Below, piece by piece: positions 1 through 9,056 of a stretch of DNA of 64,000 nt. The stretch's first letter is position 1. Every line of letters begins with the position of its first letter. Both the position numbers and the translations under genes were made by a program. The notes beneath the pieces were generated by a model. The model saw only the letters and a list, made by a program, of their open reading frames with translations. It made no database searches and had not been told where the DNA came from. The stretch lies in the NCBI GenBank assembly GCA_964512655.1, contig CAZEJT010000001.1:496001-560000 (forward strand). Reading direction: 5' to 3'. Source of the DNA: VBOC01 sp964512655. Lineage in GTDB: Bacteria; Bacteroidota; Ignavibacteria; UBA10030; SZUA-254.

Positions 1-980
1 CTGAGGCGCGAGCCGTGGTCGAGCGAAACCCACGACGTTCCGCCGTTCGTCGATTGGATGATCGACCCGCTTCCCCCCACGGCACGCAGCGATCCTCCGA
101 ATCTGGTCAGGCCGTTATAGTCGAGTCCGTCCCCGATCACAACGGTGGACCACGACAGCCCGCCGTTGATCGTACGGAGAATCTTGCTGCTGTCGCCGGC
201 GATCCAGCCGACGAACGCATTTTGCATGAGAATCTGATTCAGGTTTTGCGCATCGCCTGTGTTGACCGGGGACCAGCCCGATCCCCCGTCGGTAGTTCGG
301 AAAAGCTCGCCGCCCGTGCCGGCCACGAATCCGAGCGTCGAGTCGGCAAACGTGATCGAAAGATACGATGCCGATCCCCCCGCACCCACAATGACCGGGA
401 CCCAATTCGCGCCTCCATCGGTGGTGCGATATACCTTTCGGGAAGCCCCGACGGCCCATCCCCTGCCTGGAGTGATGAAGGCGATCGAGTTAAGGACGGC
501 GTTGGGATTGGGGTTCTGGTGCTGGATATTCCAGGTCGCGCCGCCGTCGGTAGTATGAAGAATGGTCTCGTTGTCGCCCGCAGCCCACCCGTTCATGGCG
601 TCGAGAAAGACGACGGAGTTCAGGCCTCCCCCGATACCGCTCGACTGCTCGAGCCAGTCGTCTCCCGCGTCGGTGGTGTGAAGGATAACGCCGTTGTCTC
701 CCACGCACCACCCCTCCGTGTCGGAGACCATCGAGACGGAGAGGAGATTATCCGTGCGGCCAAACTCCTGCTCGTACCACGATGCGCCGCCGTCGATCGT
801 GTGCAGGGCAGTCCCGTACTCGCCCACCGCCCAGCCGTGGAACGCGTCGATGAAGAATGTTGAAACGAGAGTATTCCCCTGCGGTTTAGGCGACTGCCAG
901 TTCCACTCGGAGCGGAGCGATCCGACGAACAGACAGAGCATACCTGCGAGGAGTGCCCGGGTTAGTGCAGTTGGGCGCAT
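1..980 (-). CDS. Secreted YCF48/BNR-repeat protein, 5' part (runs off left edge)
   Basis: Reading the minus strand from the ATG at 980 gives an open frame of about 326 codons to the window edge without a stop. It starts with a signal peptide (MRPTALTRALLAGMLCLFVG) and continues as repeated blades of about 45 residues, each with a motif such as GWAVGEYGTALHTIDGGASW, then GWCVGDNGVILHTTDAGDDW, GWAAGDNETILHTTDGGATW and so on. This is the YCF48 / photosystem-II-stability-factor-like beta-propeller family, which in FCB bacteria is usually a secreted protein of unknown role, often ending in a T9SS sorting domain. The C-terminus lies outside the window, so the sorting signal cannot be checked. Family call is firm; function is not known. 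Confidence 0.85.
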   Translation of the reverse strand, partial: MRPTALTRALLAGMLCLFVGSLRSEWNWQSPKPQGNTLVSTFFIDAFHGWAVGEYGTALHTIDGGASWYEQEFGRTDNLLSVSMVSDTEGWCVGDNGVILHTTDAGDDWLEQSSGIGGGLNSVVFLDAMNGWAAGDNETILHTTDGGATWNIQHQNPNPNAVLNSIAFITPGRGWAVGASRKVYRTTDGGANWVPVIVGAGGSASYLSITFADSTLGFVAGTGGELFRTTDGGSGWSPVNTGDAQNLNQILMQNAFVGWIAGDSSKILRTINGGLSWSTVVIGDGLDYNGLTRFGGSLRAVGGSGSIIQSTNGGTSWVSLDHGSRL

Positions 981-1157
981 CGTGGCAATGGAAGTGATCG
1001 ATGGTAGCGTAATGCGGGAGTGAGGGAACCCCGAAGGGTTCCGCCTTCAAGAATCTACAAATTAATCGTATCGAATACAAGAAACCGAGGCATCCTGAAT
1101 GTGTGTGCGGCCGGGCAAGGTTGATTATGGTGGCCAAATAGAGTACTTTTTAAGGGC

Positions 1158-4100
1158 ATGAAGAAACAGTGTTTCCTCGCGGCGTTACTCCTTCTCTCCG
1201 TACTCCCATCCCCGGCCCAGACGACATCCCCCATTAAGCGGATACTGATTCTGTTCGAAGGGACCGACGCACCCTCGAATATCGGCAGGGGGGACGCCCG
1301 CGAACTCGCGATGCTCCTCGGGCATTTCGACGTCACCTACCAGCTGAAAGGCCTCGATGCGTACTCCTCAGGCGAGCTCAATACCTACGACCTGACGTTC
1401 TTCGTGGGGTACAGCAAGAAGTACGACCCGCCCGAGAGATTCATGCGCGACGTGTACGCGACGCGCCGGGAGGTGATCTGGATGAACACCGGGATGGAAC
1501 GGTTCAGCAGCCAGTATGACATCGAAGCAAAGTTCGGCTTCCGGTTTGAATCCTTCGACACCGTATCGAATTTCGACGTAGTACGTGCGAACAAACGGGC
1601 CTTTACGAAAGGGGAGCCAAATCTGAACATCACGAGGATCGTCAAAGCCGATCTCGCCGAGGTCCTTTCGACGGCATATTCGACGGCGACGAGGCGCGAG
1701 GTTCCCTACATCATCCGGAGCGGGAGCTTCATGTATATTTCGGATTCGCCGTTCGCCTCGGCCACCGAAACAGACCGCTACATGTATTTCGCAGACCTTC
1801 TCCATGAGGTTCTCGGCCAGGATCACCAGCCGATCCATCGCGCGCTTCTCCGGATCGAGGATGTCGATCTCTTCGAGAATCCCGCGCGGCTCCGCGACAT
1901 CGCCGACCTTCTTTCTTCCAAGCACGTCCCCTTTCTTGTCGGCATCATCCCGTTCTTTGTCGACCCCAATGCCGGAATGAGGCTCGGCCTGACGGACAAG
2001 CCGGAGTTCGTCGATGCGATTCATTACATGGTGGCGCACGGGGCGACGATCGTCATGCACGGCGTCACCCACCAGTACGAGGGGATCACCGCGATCGACT
2101 ACGAATTCTGGGACGGGAGCCTCGACCGCAAGATCAAGAACGATTCGAAGGAGCAGGTCGAGAGAAAGATGAAGATGGGCCTCGATGAGTGCTGGAAGAA
2201 TAACATCTACCCGCTGATCTGGGAAACTCCCCATTATACGGCGTCTCAGCTCGACTATACGGTCTTTCCGGAGTATTTCAGCACGGCCATGGAGCAGCGG
2301 CTGGTCATCGACAATTCGGAGTACAGCATGTACTTCCCGTACATCATCGAGCGCGATCTCTTCGGCCAGCGGATCCTTCCCGAGAACCTGGGCTACATCC
2401 CTCTGAACGACACCGAGGCCGTCGAGGAGCAGGCCGTGCACGACCTGCTCAAAGGCGCCGAAGCCCAGCTCGCGGTCCGCGACGGATTCGCCTCCGCTTT
2501 CATCCATCCCTTTATCGACCTGAAGTACATGGAGGAGTACGTCGACGGGATTCTCGATCTCGGCTATACGTTCATGAACGCGAGCGCCGAACCCAATGTC
2601 GTGCGGCTGACCGACCGGGTGATCGTCAGCGGCGAAGCCACGTTTGACGTCACGCTCGAGGACCAGTATCTCAGGGAAACATGGCTGCGCGCCGACGGGA
2701 AAACCGATCACTGGGAGATCTCTCAGGAGCGCGTCCACGGCCGCATCTCGAAGACGGTCCAGGTCCCGGAGGGAGAGATCTACCTGGCCGAGCCGTCGGA
2801 ATACCGCGAGACCGAGCTGACGTTTTTCGAGAAGCTCCGGTCGGATGCGAAATCGGCCTGGGACGGGATGTTTCAGTCGGAGCAGCCCTTTTCCGAGCCC
2901 TCCGTCGGCCTCGTGTGGGACCGCCAGCTCGCCGGGAGCGCCCTGAACGACCAGGCGAGCTTCGCCGCTGCGTTCCGGTCGCTCGGCATACGCGTCGATA
3001 CCCTCGCAGGCGACAGCGTGGGAGATCTGGGCGCCTACAACCTCCTCATAGTGCCGTATCACTCGGTTGACCGGCTCACGAACAGGGATTATGACAGAAT
3101 CGTCGACTTTGTCGACAACGGCGGCAACCTCATCACCGACGGGAAGAACGGACTCGCGGATGAGCTTGGGATCAAGTTCGACACTTCCGCAATCAAGATC
3201 GAGAAGATGCGCGACCGGCTCTACCCGGAAGATCCTCTCGTCCTGAATACCTCCGAGATCATGACGCGGTTTGAGGTTGAACGCGGCGACGAGGTGCTCT
3301 GCACGGATGACCGGACCGAGGCGCGGGTGGTGATAGGGCGGAAATACGGACGCGGAAAACTCCTGTTCCTTGGGATGCGGTTCGATCCGAATACGACGGG
3401 AGGGTACAGCCGCTTTCCGTATCTGCTCGAGTACGTCAGGAGCTACCTGAGGCTCCAGCCGATCCTCAAACGGGAGAACCTCGAAGTGTACTTCGACGAC
3501 GGGTACCGCCATAACTCGAGCATCGAGGATCTCGTCAAGCGATGGGTCGATGCGGGCGTCAGGGTGATCCACGTCGTAGGATGGCACCAGTATCCCACAT
3601 GGACGTACAACTACGACCGTTTGATCCGGCTCTGCCACGCAAACGGCATCCTCGTGTACGCCTGGCTCGATCCGCCTCAGGTCTCTGAAAAGTTCTGGAA
3701 CGCTCACCCGGAATGGCAGGAGTTGAACTACAAGGGGGAGGCCATCAGGCCGTCATGGAGGTACCCGATGGCGCTCACCGATACCGCGTGCATGTCTGCG
3801 GTCAAAGGCGTCTTCAAGGAGTTCCTGGAGAAGTACGACTGGGACGGGGTCAATCTGGCCGAGCTCTACTTCGAAGCCGGCAACGGTCCCAAGGACCCAA
3901 AATTCCTCACCCCGATGCATCCTTCGGCCCGCGAGGCATTCCGCCGCCAGTCGGGATTCGACCCGGGCCTCCTCCTCGACCCGCTCTCTCCGTACTACTG
4001 GAAGAAGAACCCGGCGGCGTGGAAGCTCTATGAAAATTTTCGCGTGGATGCGCTCACCCGGTTCCATGAGGAATTTCTCGGAATGATCAGGGAAGTCCAG

Positions 4101-5087
4101 ATCGGCAAGCCCGACCTCGACATCGTCGTGACGGCGATGGACAACCTCGGCAACCCCGAACTGAGGAGCAATAACGGCGTGGACGTCAAGCGGCTGATCG
4201 AGCTGAGGAACCGGTTCCGCTTCACGCTCCAGATCGAGGACCCTGAGACGGAATGGTCGAAGGATCCCCGCAGGTACACGCAGGTGGCGAAACGATACCG
4301 GGAGATACTCGCGCCGGCGACGACGCTCATGCTCGACCTCAATATCCTTCCCTTCAGGCCCGAGAAAAAGCCGACAATCTTCCCGACGCTGGTGCAGACG
4401 GGGATCGAGGCGTACGAGATGGTCCATTCCGCGGCCGCAGGCGCCGACCGCGTCTCGGTCTACTCCGAGTCGAGCATCCGGCCTCAGGATCTTCGGATGA
4501 TCGGCTTCGCAGCCGCCTCAAGGGCGAACCTCCAGCAGATACCGGGCGGGTGGAAGCTCGACACGCCGTTTCCCGTCGTTATGCAGCTTCCGTCGTACTA
4601 TACGTCGCTCAGAACGGATGAAGGGGAGCGCATCACGTCGGATCGGGGACTCTTCTTCATCCCGGCAGGAAGCTACTCTCTCCTCGGCGAAACGCGTTCG
4701 GCCGACCCATTCTCGACTGCCCCCACGGGAGGGAGGCTCCTCTCGATCTCGGGCGAACTGACCCGACTCGAGAACTCGCCCAGAAGCGTCACGTTCGCCT
4801 ATACGAGCGATGCGCGCTGCGCGGTCTCGTTCAGCCACAGGCCGTTCGCGCTCTTCGTGGACGGGAAAGAGGCCGACGCAAGCTCTCTTGCGGGATACCG
4901 CCGGTTCAGTGTGCTCCTCCCCGCCGGATCGCATACCGTCATCGCGGTCCTTGAGACCGGCGTTTCGTACGGGGTCGACATTACGAGCTTCTGGTCGTCG
5001 TGGATCATTGTGGCGTTCGGGATGACGTCCGGGGCGGCGCTCCTGACCTTCTATACGCTCGTCCGGGTTTCCAGGCCCGAGGCGTAG
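1158..5087 (+). CDS. PgaB-like fusion: polysaccharide deacetylase-like (DUF2334) + TIM-barrel hydrolase-like protein
   Basis: A 1309-residue exported protein. Residues 1-21 form a signal peptide. Residues about 25-460 resemble DUF2334/CE4-type deacetylases: an Asp pair in RIEDVDLFE (about 235-237) and an HxxxH in MHGVTHQ (301/305) fit the metal triad. Residues about 580-670 look like a Rossmann/GATase-like domain (AYNLLIVPYHS, DNGGNLITDG). Residues about 770-1130 look like a TIM-barrel of the GHL10/GHL13 kind (LEVYFDDGYR, VNLAELYFE). A single membrane segment sits near the C-terminus (about 1275-1300). Deacetylase plus barrel hydrolase next to a GT2 synthase is the PgaB/PgaC arrangement of poly-N-acetylglucosamine systems; PelA has a similar pairing. 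The next gene starts directly after the stop, so the two are probably one operon. The polymer is inferred, not known. Confidence 0.7.
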   Translation: MKKQCFLAALLLLSVLPSPAQTTSPIKRILILFEGTDAPSNIGRGDARELAMLLGHFDVTYQLKGLDAYSSGELNTYDLTFFVGYSKKYDPPERFMRDVYATRREVIWMNTGMERFSSQYDIEAKFGFRFESFDTVSNFDVVRANKRAFTKGEPNLNITRIVKADLAEVLSTAYSTATRREVPYIIRSGSFMYISDSPFASATETDRYMYFADLLHEVLGQDHQPIHRALLRIEDVDLFENPARLRDIADLLSSKHVPFLVGIIPFFVDPNAGMRLGLTDKPEFVDAIHYMVAHGATIVMHGVTHQYEGITAIDYEFWDGSLDRKIKNDSKEQVERKMKMGLDECWKNNIYPLIWETPHYTASQLDYTVFPEYFSTAMEQRLVIDNSEYSMYFPYIIERDLFGQRILPENLGYIPLNDTEAVEEQAVHDLLKGAEAQLAVRDGFASAFIHPFIDLKYMEEYVDGILDLGYTFMNASAEPNVVRLTDRVIVSGEATFDVTLEDQYLRETWLRADGKTDHWEISQERVHGRISKTVQVPEGEIYLAEPSEYRETELTFFEKLRSDAKSAWDGMFQSEQPFSEPSVGLVWDRQLAGSALNDQASFAAAFRSLGIRVDTLAGDSVGDLGAYNLLIVPYHSVDRLTNRDYDRIVDFVDNGGNLITDGKNGLADELGIKFDTSAIKIEKMRDRLYPEDPLVLNTSEIMTRFEVERGDEVLCTDDRTEARVVIGRKYGRGKLLFLGMRFDPNTTGGYSRFPYLLEYVRSYLRLQPILKRENLEVYFDDGYRHNSSIEDLVKRWVDAGVRVIHVVGWHQYPTWTYNYDRLIRLCHANGILVYAWLDPPQVSEKFWNAHPEWQELNYKGEAIRPSWRYPMALTDTACMSAVKGVFKEFLEKYDWDGVNLAELYFEAGNGPKDPKFLTPMHPSAREAFRRQSGFDPGLLLDPLSPYYWKKNPAAWKLYENFRVDALTRFHEEFLGMIREVQIGKPDLDIVVTAMDNLGNPELRSNNGVDVKRLIELRNRFRFTLQIEDPETEWSKDPRRYTQVAKRYREILAPATTLMLDLNILPFRPEKKPTIFPTLVQTGIEAYEMVHSAAAGADRVSVYSESSIRPQDLRMIGFAAASRANLQQIPGGWKLDTPFPVVMQLPSYYTSLRTDEGERITSDRGLFFIPAGSYSLLGETRSADPFSTAPTGGRLLSISGELTRLENSPRSVTFAYTSDARCAVSFSHRPFALFVDGKEADASSLAGYRRFSVLLPAGSHTVIAVLETGVSYGVDITSFWSSWIIVAFGMTSGAALLTFYTLVRVSRPEA

Positions 5088-6428
5088 ATGCCCGAACACT
5101 CCTTCCTCGAGCTCGACCTGAGCATCCTCTTCCTGCTCTCGGTCATCCTGATCTGGTTCATGATCGCTTACCAGCTGGTGCTGACGCTCGCGGGGTTTTT
5201 TCACTACCGCTCGTCCCTGAAGGAAAAGAAATCGGTCGATGCGCAGCAGTTCGAATACCCCCGCGTCTCGATCCTGATCCCGGCCCACAACGAGGAGATG
5301 GTGATCGCGCGGACGGTTGAGGCCATGCTGAACCTCGAGTATCCTCCCGACCGGCTCGATATCCTCGTGATCAACGACGGCTCCTCCGATCTGACCGCGG
5401 AGATCGTGAACGGCTATGCCCGCCGCGACGCCCGCGTCAGGCTCTACGATATCCCCAAGGGGGAGGGGGGTAAAGGGAAATCGCGCGCCCTGAACCTCGG
5501 CCTTGAACGGACCGACGCCGAGTATGTGGCGATCTACGACGCGGACAACACGCCGCATCCCTCCGCGCTGCGGTACCTGATGGCGCAATTACTCCTCGAC
5601 AGCCGGCTCGGGGCCGTCCTCGGCAAGTTCAGGACCGTGAACAAATCGCGCAATCTCCTCACGCGGTTCATCAATATCGAGACCCTGAGCTTTCAGTCGA
5701 TGCTTCAGGCGGGCCGGTGGAAGCTCTTCAAGGTGGCGACGCTTCCCGGGACGAACTTCGTCATCCGGAGGAGCCTCCTGACGAAACTCCGGGGCTGGGA
5801 TGAGGAGGCGATCACCGAGGATTCGGAAATCAGTATCCGCGTCTATAAGGAGGGTTTCCGGATCAAGTACATCCCCTACTCGGTCACCTTCGAGCAGGAG
5901 CCGGAGCGATGGTCTACCTGGATCAAGCAGCGCACCCGGTGGGTGAGAGGGAACAACTACGTCGCCTCGAAATTCGTCAGGGAGGTGACCGCGTTCAAGA
6001 ACAAGTTTCTCGCGTTCGAGCTTCTCTATCTCCTGTCGCTCTATTACGTCTTTCTGGTGGCCATCGTCATCTCGGACGTGCTCTTTATTCTCGGGTTGGC
6101 CAATGTCGTCATGATCAGCCTCCCCGGTCCGTACACGGCGGTCTGGATCGTCGCGGTCTTCCTCTTTGTCCTGGAGATTCTCCTCGCCCTTTCCTACGAC
6201 CGGGAGGATACGGTGAAAAACATCGTCCTCACGCTCCTGATGTATTTCACCTACTGCCAATTCTGGATCTACATCGTGGGGAAGGCGCTCTACCTCGATC
6301 TCATCAAGAGGGAAAAGAGAACGTGGGTGAAAACCGTGCGGTTCTCGCTCGGGGCCGAGCCGCCTCCCGGGCCGCAGCCCGGATCCGAGACCCGCCCCTC
6401 CGCTCTCCGAACTCTCGACCGGGAGTAG
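5088..6428 (+). CDS. Processive family 2 glycosyltransferase (PgaC/HAS-like polysaccharide synthase)
   Basis: A 446-residue membrane glycosyltransferase. One N-terminal membrane segment (about 10-35) is followed by a GT-A domain: VSILIPAHNEE, VINDGSSD, the metal-binding DxD in IYDADN, the acceptor/base region ITEDSEIS and the QxxRW processivity motif as QRTRW. Three or more hydrophobic segments follow (about 305-400). These are the hallmarks of synthases that polymerise and extrude a beta-linked glycan (PgaC, hyaluronan synthase, BcsA). The ATG begins immediately after the stop of the deacetylase/hydrolase fusion, which supports a synthase-plus-modifier unit. The sugar cannot be told from sequence. 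The last 25 residues are Pro-rich and probably disordered. Confidence 0.85.
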   Translation: MPEHSFLELDLSILFLLSVILIWFMIAYQLVLTLAGFFHYRSSLKEKKSVDAQQFEYPRVSILIPAHNEEMVIARTVEAMLNLEYPPDRLDILVINDGSSDLTAEIVNGYARRDARVRLYDIPKGEGGKGKSRALNLGLERTDAEYVAIYDADNTPHPSALRYLMAQLLLDSRLGAVLGKFRTVNKSRNLLTRFINIETLSFQSMLQAGRWKLFKVATLPGTNFVIRRSLLTKLRGWDEEAITEDSEISIRVYKEGFRIKYIPYSVTFEQEPERWSTWIKQRTRWVRGNNYVASKFVREVTAFKNKFLAFELLYLLSLYYVFLVAIVISDVLFILGLANVVMISLPGPYTAVWIVAVFLFVLEILLALSYDREDTVKNIVLTLLMYFTYCQFWIYIVGKALYLDLIKREKRTWVKTVRFSLGAEPPPGPQPGSETRPSALRTLDRE

Positions 6429-6438
6429 GGAGCACACC

Positions 6439-8088
6439 GTGAGGGACCCCGCTCCGGTGTTCCGCCCCTGGGTGATGCCCTCGATCATCGGGGCGGGATA
6501 TTTCATCTTCGCATGGTCCACGATTTCCCGCGCCTACACATTCGACGCGATCAGCTATCTACTGGATGTTTCACGGACACAGCTGAGTCTTCCGCTTCAC
6601 GGCGACCGCGTCGCGTACAATTTTTTTCATTCCCAGCACCTCCTGTTCAGCCTCACAGTCTATCTGTTTCATCACACATGGGCGCTACTCGGCTACGACG
6701 GGTCTGAACTGCTGAGCGCTCAGGTCCTCAACCTCCTCGAGGGCTCTGTGACGATCGCGCTCGTGTTCACACTCCTTCGGGCGATCACGCGCGATTCGCT
6801 CCTGGCATTTCTCTTCAGCCTTCTCCTCGGCTTCACGTTCGCGTTCTGGGACAACACCGCCATGGTCTCAGACCACATGGCAAGCTGTCTCATGGCGGCC
6901 CTCTTCTTCCGGGCGCTTCTCTCTACCGATCTGCGCGGGGCCGAGGCCCCGAGGATCGCCTTCCTCGGATTTTTGAACGGCGCGGCTTTCCTGATGCACC
7001 AGGTCAACGGGCTCCTTGGAGTCGTCTTCCTGGCCGCCCTCGCAGCGGAAGGATTCCGCGCGTCGGCTCTGGCGGTCTATCTTCTTGCCGCGGCGCTGAC
7101 CTCGGCAATACCGTATCTTCTGGTGGGCGTTGTTCTCCTGGGGAATACCACCCTCCACGACTTTGCCTTCTGGTGTTTCTACTATGCGATGCCGGGAGTC
7201 ATCGACGTGACGGGGCATTACGGCACGGTGGGACTGGGAAAGGTTGGGGATCTGCTTGCCGGATTCGGCGGATCGGTCGTCGGAGGGTTTTACTGGATGA
7301 ACAGGGTGTTCGAGACCCGGCCCATTCAGCGGTACGGAGTGCCCGTACTGTGCGCCCTTGCGGCGATCTTCTTTCTCACCGTCCTCCTCAGGGCAAGATT
7401 TTCCAGGACACGGGAGAAGGCCGGCGCGGAACTTCGCAAGGCGACGGTTCTTTCGGCCGCATGGTTCCTGGCATATGCGCTCCTGCTCTACTGGTGGTGG
7501 CCCTCGTACTACCAGCTCTGGGCGGTGCCGCTGACGGGACTTGTCATCTTCCTGGGCGCACAGCTTCACAGGAATCTGGGAGCACGGCTCGTCCGCAGGG
7601 GCGGCCTGGCTGCGGCGCTCTTCGCCGCATCGGCGTTCGTTGCATCGGCGAACGCGATCGCCGCATATTGGCCCTCGCACGCCATCTCCAACAACGATTA
7701 TTATGTAACGACCATGGAAATCCGCCGGGCCACGGCGAAGGGAGACCTGATCGTCGTGCCGGGGGACGATGAGTACGAGATTTACATTCCGTATTTTGCG
7801 GGGCGCGAGGCAGTCTCGCTCCACGCGCTCCTCGTCGAGCACCTCAACAATTTGGATGAATCGATTGACGACCTGAGAGAGTCGATGGATCGTGTCTGGG
7901 GAGCCGGGCACCATGTATATGTGGTCTCGGAGCTCCGCGATTCCGCGGTGACGTATCGCGATCTCTATGATCTGCACCACCTCACGAACGAGTCCGTCGG
8001 GAAACACTTCCGCGAGTTCGAAACCGCGGGCACCGTCGAGACCCGGTCTCTGACGCTGTATCTGCTTCGCGAGCCGGAGGGACAATGA
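6439..8088 (+). CDS. Multi-pass membrane protein, GT-C glycosyltransferase-like
   Basis: A 549-residue protein starting at GTG, ten bases after the synthase gene. It has roughly ten hydrophobic segments between residues 10 and 410 and a soluble C-terminal part of about 140 residues. The N-terminal layout (an acidic residue soon after the first membrane segment in YTFDAISYLLD, then long luminal loops) resembles GT-C enzymes of the PMT/GT39/GT83 type, which use polyprenyl-phosphate sugars. No specific family can be named with confidence. Its stop overlaps the next gene by ATGA, so it is probably translated together with the polyprenyl-phosphate glycosyltransferase that follows, a natural donor-making partner. 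Confidence 0.6.
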   Translation: MRDPAPVFRPWVMPSIIGAGYFIFAWSTISRAYTFDAISYLLDVSRTQLSLPLHGDRVAYNFFHSQHLLFSLTVYLFHHTWALLGYDGSELLSAQVLNLLEGSVTIALVFTLLRAITRDSLLAFLFSLLLGFTFAFWDNTAMVSDHMASCLMAALFFRALLSTDLRGAEAPRIAFLGFLNGAAFLMHQVNGLLGVVFLAALAAEGFRASALAVYLLAAALTSAIPYLLVGVVLLGNTTLHDFAFWCFYYAMPGVIDVTGHYGTVGLGKVGDLLAGFGGSVVGGFYWMNRVFETRPIQRYGVPVLCALAAIFFLTVLLRARFSRTREKAGAELRKATVLSAAWFLAYALLLYWWWPSYYQLWAVPLTGLVIFLGAQLHRNLGARLVRRGGLAAALFAASAFVASANAIAAYWPSHAISNNDYYVTTMEIRRATAKGDLIVVPGDDEYEIYIPYFAGREAVSLHALLVEHLNNLDESIDDLRESMDRVWGAGHHVYVVSELRDSAVTYRDLYDLHHLTNESVGKHFREFETAGTVETRSLTLYLLREPEGQ

Positions 8089-9056
8089 CAGCCGAGAGAC
8101 AGCCGTCGGCGCCGACGCTGAGCGTCGTCGTCCCTGTGCTGAACGAGCAGGAAGTTCTTCCCGAGCTCCACAGGAGAGTGGTCGCGGCGCTCGAAGGGAT
8201 CGGGCGGGGATATGAGATCATCTATGTCGATGACGGGAGCACCGACGGGACCTATCCCTACCTGGCGTCGCTTCATGCGGGGGATCCGCGGGTAAAGGTG
8301 ATCAGTTTCTCCCGGAACTTCGGACACCAGACCTCGATCTCCGCCGGTCTCAGATACGCCCGCGGCGACGGAGTGATCGTGATGGACGGCGATCTTCAGG
8401 ATCCTCCGGAACTCCTCCCCGAGTTCTACGGGAAATGGAGGGAGGGGTACAGCGTGGTCTACGGGATTCGCACCCGGAGGAAAGAGAACGTGCTCAAGCG
8501 GGCCGCGTACTCGTTCTTCTACAAGATTCTCCACAGGATCTCGTACCTCGACATTCCGATCGATTCCGGGGATTTTTCGATCATCGACCGTTCGGTTGTG
8601 GACATCCTGAACACAATGCCGGAGCGGAACCGGTTCGTGAGGGGCTTAAGGACATGGATCGGATTCAGGCAGACCGGCGTTCCGTACGAGCGCGCGGCCC
8701 GGGCTGCAGGGGCGCCGAAATACACATTTGCAAAACTTCTGCGGCTCGCCTACGACGGACTGATCACATTCTCATTCTACCCCCTGCAGCTCTCGACCAA
8801 GCTCGGCTTCTTCTTTTCGTTCCTGGCAATGCTAGGGGCGGTGCTGATCGTCTTCCTCAAAGTTACTCGCGGATTCATTCCGCAGGGATGGGCGTCGACG
8901 ATCGTGGTGCTCCTGTTCATCAGCGCCCTTCAGTTCTTTATCCTGGGGATCTTCGGAGAATACCTCGGACGCATTTTCGAAGAGGTAAAAGGAAGGCCGT
9001 CGTTTGTGACCAAAGCCATGCTCGGCGTGGGCGGAGACGCCGGAAAAAATCCCTAG
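8085..9056 (+). CDS. Polyprenyl-phosphate glycosyltransferase, GT2 (GtrB/ArnC/DPM1-like)
   Basis: A 323-residue GT2 enzyme. The cytosolic domain carries LSVVVPVLNEQE, the nucleotide-binding IYVDDGSTDGT, FSRNFGHQ and the DxD-type VMDGDLQDPPE. Two membrane segments (about 240-260 and 275-295) and the ILGIFGEYLGRIFEEVKGRP tail are typical of GtrB/ArnC/YfdH-like enzymes that move a sugar from a nucleotide donor to undecaprenyl phosphate on the inner face of the membrane. It overlaps the preceding GT-C-like gene by four bases (ATGA). Convergent with the GT39 gene: a single CTAG at 9053-9056 supplies the stop codon to both strands. The sugar is unknown. Confidence 0.88.
   Translation: MTAERQPSAPTLSVVVPVLNEQEVLPELHRRVVAALEGIGRGYEIIYVDDGSTDGTYPYLASLHAGDPRVKVISFSRNFGHQTSISAGLRYARGDGVIVMDGDLQDPPELLPEFYGKWREGYSVVYGIRTRRKENVLKRAAYSFFYKILHRISYLDIPIDSGDFSIIDRSVVDILNTMPERNRFVRGLRTWIGFRQTGVPYERAARAAGAPKYTFAKLLRLAYDGLITFSFYPLQLSTKLGFFFSFLAMLGAVLIVFLKVTRGFIPQGWASTIVVLLFISALQFFILGIFGEYLGRIFEEVKGRPSFVTKAMLGVGGDAGKNP

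Noticed and set aside
15..863. Plus-strand frame of 282 codons at the left end
   Set aside because: Opposite the YCF48-repeat gene, whose minus-strand frame is open to the edge and has regular propeller motifs.
1368..3707. Long minus-strand frame of 779 codons opposite the deacetylase fusion
   Set aside because: It is the antisense shadow of a high-G+C gene. The translation is rich in Arg/His/Val/Asp with no motifs, whereas the plus strand has a signal peptide and domain signatures.
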